A stretch of DNA of 64,000 nt from SZUA-87 sp041687805 (lineage in GTDB: Bacteria > Actinomycetota > Acidimicrobiia > Acidimicrobiales > Aldehydirespiratoraceae), in contig JBDNJK010000031.1 in assembly GCA_041687805.1 (NCBI GenBank), positions 27,995 to 91,994 on the forward strand, given 5' to 3'. The notes below the pieces were generated by a model. It ran no database searches. It saw only the letters and a list, made by a program, of their open reading frames with translations, and had not been told where the DNA came from. Below are positions 62,712 to 64,000 of the stretch, piece by piece; the stretch's first letter is position 1, and every line of letters starts with the position of its first letter. A program made the position numbers and the translations under genes.

Positions 62712-63302
62712 ATGCGACTTGCAGCCCCAGCCGTCCTGCCCATCTTTCGCTCCAAGCTCCAGGGTGAGGTACTCGCGCTGATTCTGATCGACCCGACACG
62801 CACTTGGACCATCGACGAACTGGCCGGCAGGACAAAGCATCCCTATCAGACCGTGGCCACCGAGATTCGCCGACTCCAAGAGGCCGACATTCTTCGGGTT
62901 CGCACCATCGGACGGACCAAGATGCTCACCGCCGACGAATCCAGCCCCTACGTCGCGCCTCTCACCGACCTAGTGATGACGGCGTTCGGGCCGCCGCTCG
63001 TGATCGGCGAAGAGTTCGAACATGTCGATGGAATCGAGCAGTTGTTCATCTACGGGTCATGGGCCGCACGAGACGCCGGAGAGCCCGGCCCCGCCCCCAA
63101 CGACATCGACGTGCTCGTGATCGGCCAACCCGATCGCGACGCGATCTACGAAGCCGCCAAGGCCGCGCAACACCGCATCGGACGCGAGGTCAACACGACA
63201 ATCCGAACTGCGGAGCAGTGGGCCGCCGCAACCGACGGATTCACCCAGAAACTAAGGGAGTCGCCGATGGTCGAGATTCCGTATCATCACGACGATGCCT
63301 AG
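62712..63302 (+). CDS. Winged-helix protein fused to a minimal nucleotidyltransferase
   Basis: 196 aa. The first ~75 residues form an ArsR-like winged helix (LDELAG-type: WTIDELAGRTKHPYQTVATE, then IRRLQEADILRVRTIGRTKM). The rest is a minimal nucleotidyltransferase with GSWAARDAG as the GS motif and NDIDVLVIGQPD carrying the catalytic Asp pair. Such fusions are known as autonomous regulators and also in toxin systems (MNT). No partner of the HEPN type is adjacent. It precedes the DUF433/DUF5615 pair. Confidence 0.85.
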   Translation: MRLAAPAVLPIFRSKLQGEVLALILIDPTRTWTIDELAGRTKHPYQTVATEIRRLQEADILRVRTIGRTKMLTADESSPYVAPLTDLVMTAFGPPLVIGEEFEHVDGIEQLFIYGSWAARDAGEPGPAPNDIDVLVIGQPDRDAIYEAAKAAQHRIGREVNTTIRTAEQWAAATDGFTQKLRESPMVEIPYHHDDA

Positions 63303-63358
63303 ATGGAATCAGGGCAGTGCGGCCTCTCCGTCGCAACCACGGAGGTACGATCGCGACC

Positions 63359-63589
63359 ATGCACCTCGATCGCATAACGGTTGACCCAAATCGAATGGGT
63401 GGCATGCCGTGCATCAGAGATCTCCGGGTCACCGTCTCGACGGTTCTCGGTCAACTAGCGGCCGGGCAGTCCCGTGAGGCGTTGCTTACGGATTACCCAT
63501 ATCTTGAGCCCGAAGACATCACCGCAGCATTGGAATTCGCTGCGGCCCGCGTGAGTGAGCGTGACGTTCCAATTGCCCGCCCGGCGTGA
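63359..63589 (+). CDS. DUF433 antitoxin
   Basis: 76 aa from the ATG at 63359. DUF433 signature: RITVDPNRMGGMPCIRDLRV, then TVLGQLAAGQSREALLTDYP and LEPEDITAALEFAAAR. It overlaps the next gene by four bases (GTGA), as expected for antitoxins of the PIN-like DUF5615 toxins. Confidence 0.92.
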   Translation: MHLDRITVDPNRMGGMPCIRDLRVTVSTVLGQLAAGQSREALLTDYPYLEPEDITAALEFAAARVSERDVPIARPA

Positions 63590-63954
63590 AGCTACTGATC
63601 GACGCCAACGTCTCTCCCAAGGTCGTGGCCGCGCTGAGTGCCAGCGGATACGAGGCCGAGCATGTCGGAGAGGTCGGCCTGCTGGCGGCGCCCGATGACG
63701 AGATCTTCCGGTGGGCCAAGAATCACGGTCAAGTGGTCGTCACCGCCGATTCGGATTTCGGAATGATGCTCGCAATCGGCGGGGCGTCGAGGCCCTCGGT
63801 GCTGCAACTGCGTCAGGTCGCCGACCAGGTCCCAGCCGTTCACATTTCGTTGCTGTTGGCGAACTTGCCATCCATCGAGGAAGCGCTCGAGACGGGAGCC
63901 ATTGTGTCGCTCAGCCCCACGAGACTCAGCATCCGCGACCTCCCGATCGGATGA
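63586..63954 (+). CDS. DUF5615 PIN-like toxin
   Basis: 122 aa with GTG start overlapping the DUF433 stop. MKLLIDANVSPKVVAALSAS has the first acidic residue, HVGEVGLLAAPDDEIFRWAK the second block, and VVVTADSDFGMMLAIGG the third, the Mut7-C/PIN-like nuclease pattern. It should act as an RNase kept in check by the DUF433 partner. Confidence 0.9.
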   Translation: MKLLIDANVSPKVVAALSASGYEAEHVGEVGLLAAPDDEIFRWAKNHGQVVVTADSDFGMMLAIGGASRPSVLQLRQVADQVPAVHISLLLANLPSIEEALETGAIVSLSPTRLSIRDLPIG

Positions 63955-63976
63955 CAGACCGGCAACCAACACGAAG

Positions 63977-63999
63977 TTGCCCATCCATTTGCCCATCCA
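63977..63999. repeat. Second pair of TTGCCCATCCA direct repeats, at right window edge
   Basis: TTGCCCATCCA at 63977-63987 and 63989-63999, start-to-start 12 bp. Identical over all 11 bp to the pair at 57646-57676, in the same orientation. They follow the DUF5615 gene and are probably close to another part of the element, cut off by the window end. Confidence 0.9.
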
Positions 64000-64000
64000 C

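Larger units (their letters stand above)
57598..64000. mobile_element. tRNA-Arg-linked integrative element, right end outside window
   Basis: The interval starts at the tRNA-Arg 3' end and holds an integrase, an excisionase-like protein and, after that, small accessory genes: two ribbon-helix-helix-type proteins, three toxin-antitoxin pairs, a winged-helix nucleotidyltransferase, a lipoprotein and a membrane protein. Housekeeping genes end at the tRNA. Paired TTGCCCATCCA repeats lie next to the integrase and again at the last bases of the window. No phage structural or conjugation genes are seen in this part. Confidence 0.75.

Overview
The window looks like chromosomal DNA of a high-GC actinobacterium. 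Mycofactocin genes, an F420-type luciferase-like oxidoreductase, an NDMA-dependent alcohol dehydrogenase and an actinobacterial-style rif/str operon all point that way. The class Acidimicrobiia (Ilumatobacter-like) is my best guess from gene content, but nothing here proves it.

Region 1 (1-20.4 kb) is the transcription/translation core, read leftwards: tRNA-Trp, secE, nusG, rplK, rplA, L10 leader, rplJ, rplL, a tyrosine phosphatase, rpoB, rpoC, rpsL, rpsG, fusA, tuf, rpsJ. Oddities are a 26-bp perfect hairpin and a phosphatase between rplL and rpoB, acidic extensions on L10 and NusG, an RpoC without the usual second zinc-site cysteines, and rpsJ cut off from the rest of an S10 operon. To its left are a secreted SLH-domain protein and a truncated NarL-type response regulator. 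To its right are an ECF sigma/anti-sigma pair and tRNA-Met and tRNA-Thr.

Region 2 (20.6-44.7 kb) is dominated by a mycofactocin locus on the minus strand: mftA (a 51-52 aa precursor ending IDGMCGVY), mftB and mftC. After a short interruption come two FadH/OYE-type flavoenzymes, an ETF alpha/beta pair, FixC- and FixX-like proteins, mftE, a cupin-like protein, a mycofactocin-type SDR, an NDMA-dependent alcohol dehydrogenase, a MoxR ATPase with a VWA partner, mftF and a beta-lactamase-fold hydrolase. Many stop and start codons overlap. The simplest model is that alcohol/SDR dehydrogenases reduce mycofactocin and the OYE-ETF-FixCX proteins pass electrons on to quinone. mftD, mftG and mftR are not in the window. 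An F420 oxidoreductase, an SDR and a GNAT acetyltransferase run divergently from mftA.

Region 3 (44.7-57.6 kb) is ordinary chromosome: tRNA-Tyr, a degenerate cellulose-synthase-like membrane glycosyltransferase with a PilZ-like tail, YajQ, HtpX, a HAD phosphatase, acetyl-CoA synthetase, MscL, OsmC, a three-PAS histidine kinase divergent from a response regulator, and a TlpA/CcdA/DUF3179 cassette.

Region 4 (57.5-64 kb, continuing past the right edge) is an integrative element at a tRNA-Arg(CCT) gene. It carries a tyrosine integrase, an excisionase, a protein with two ribbon-helix-helix-like segments, a lipoprotein, a membrane protein, three toxin-antitoxin pairs and a winged-helix nucleotidyltransferase. 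Paired TTGCCCATCCA repeats lie before the integrase and again at the right edge. Four GGTGCAG repeats at exact 12-bp spacing follow the integrase.
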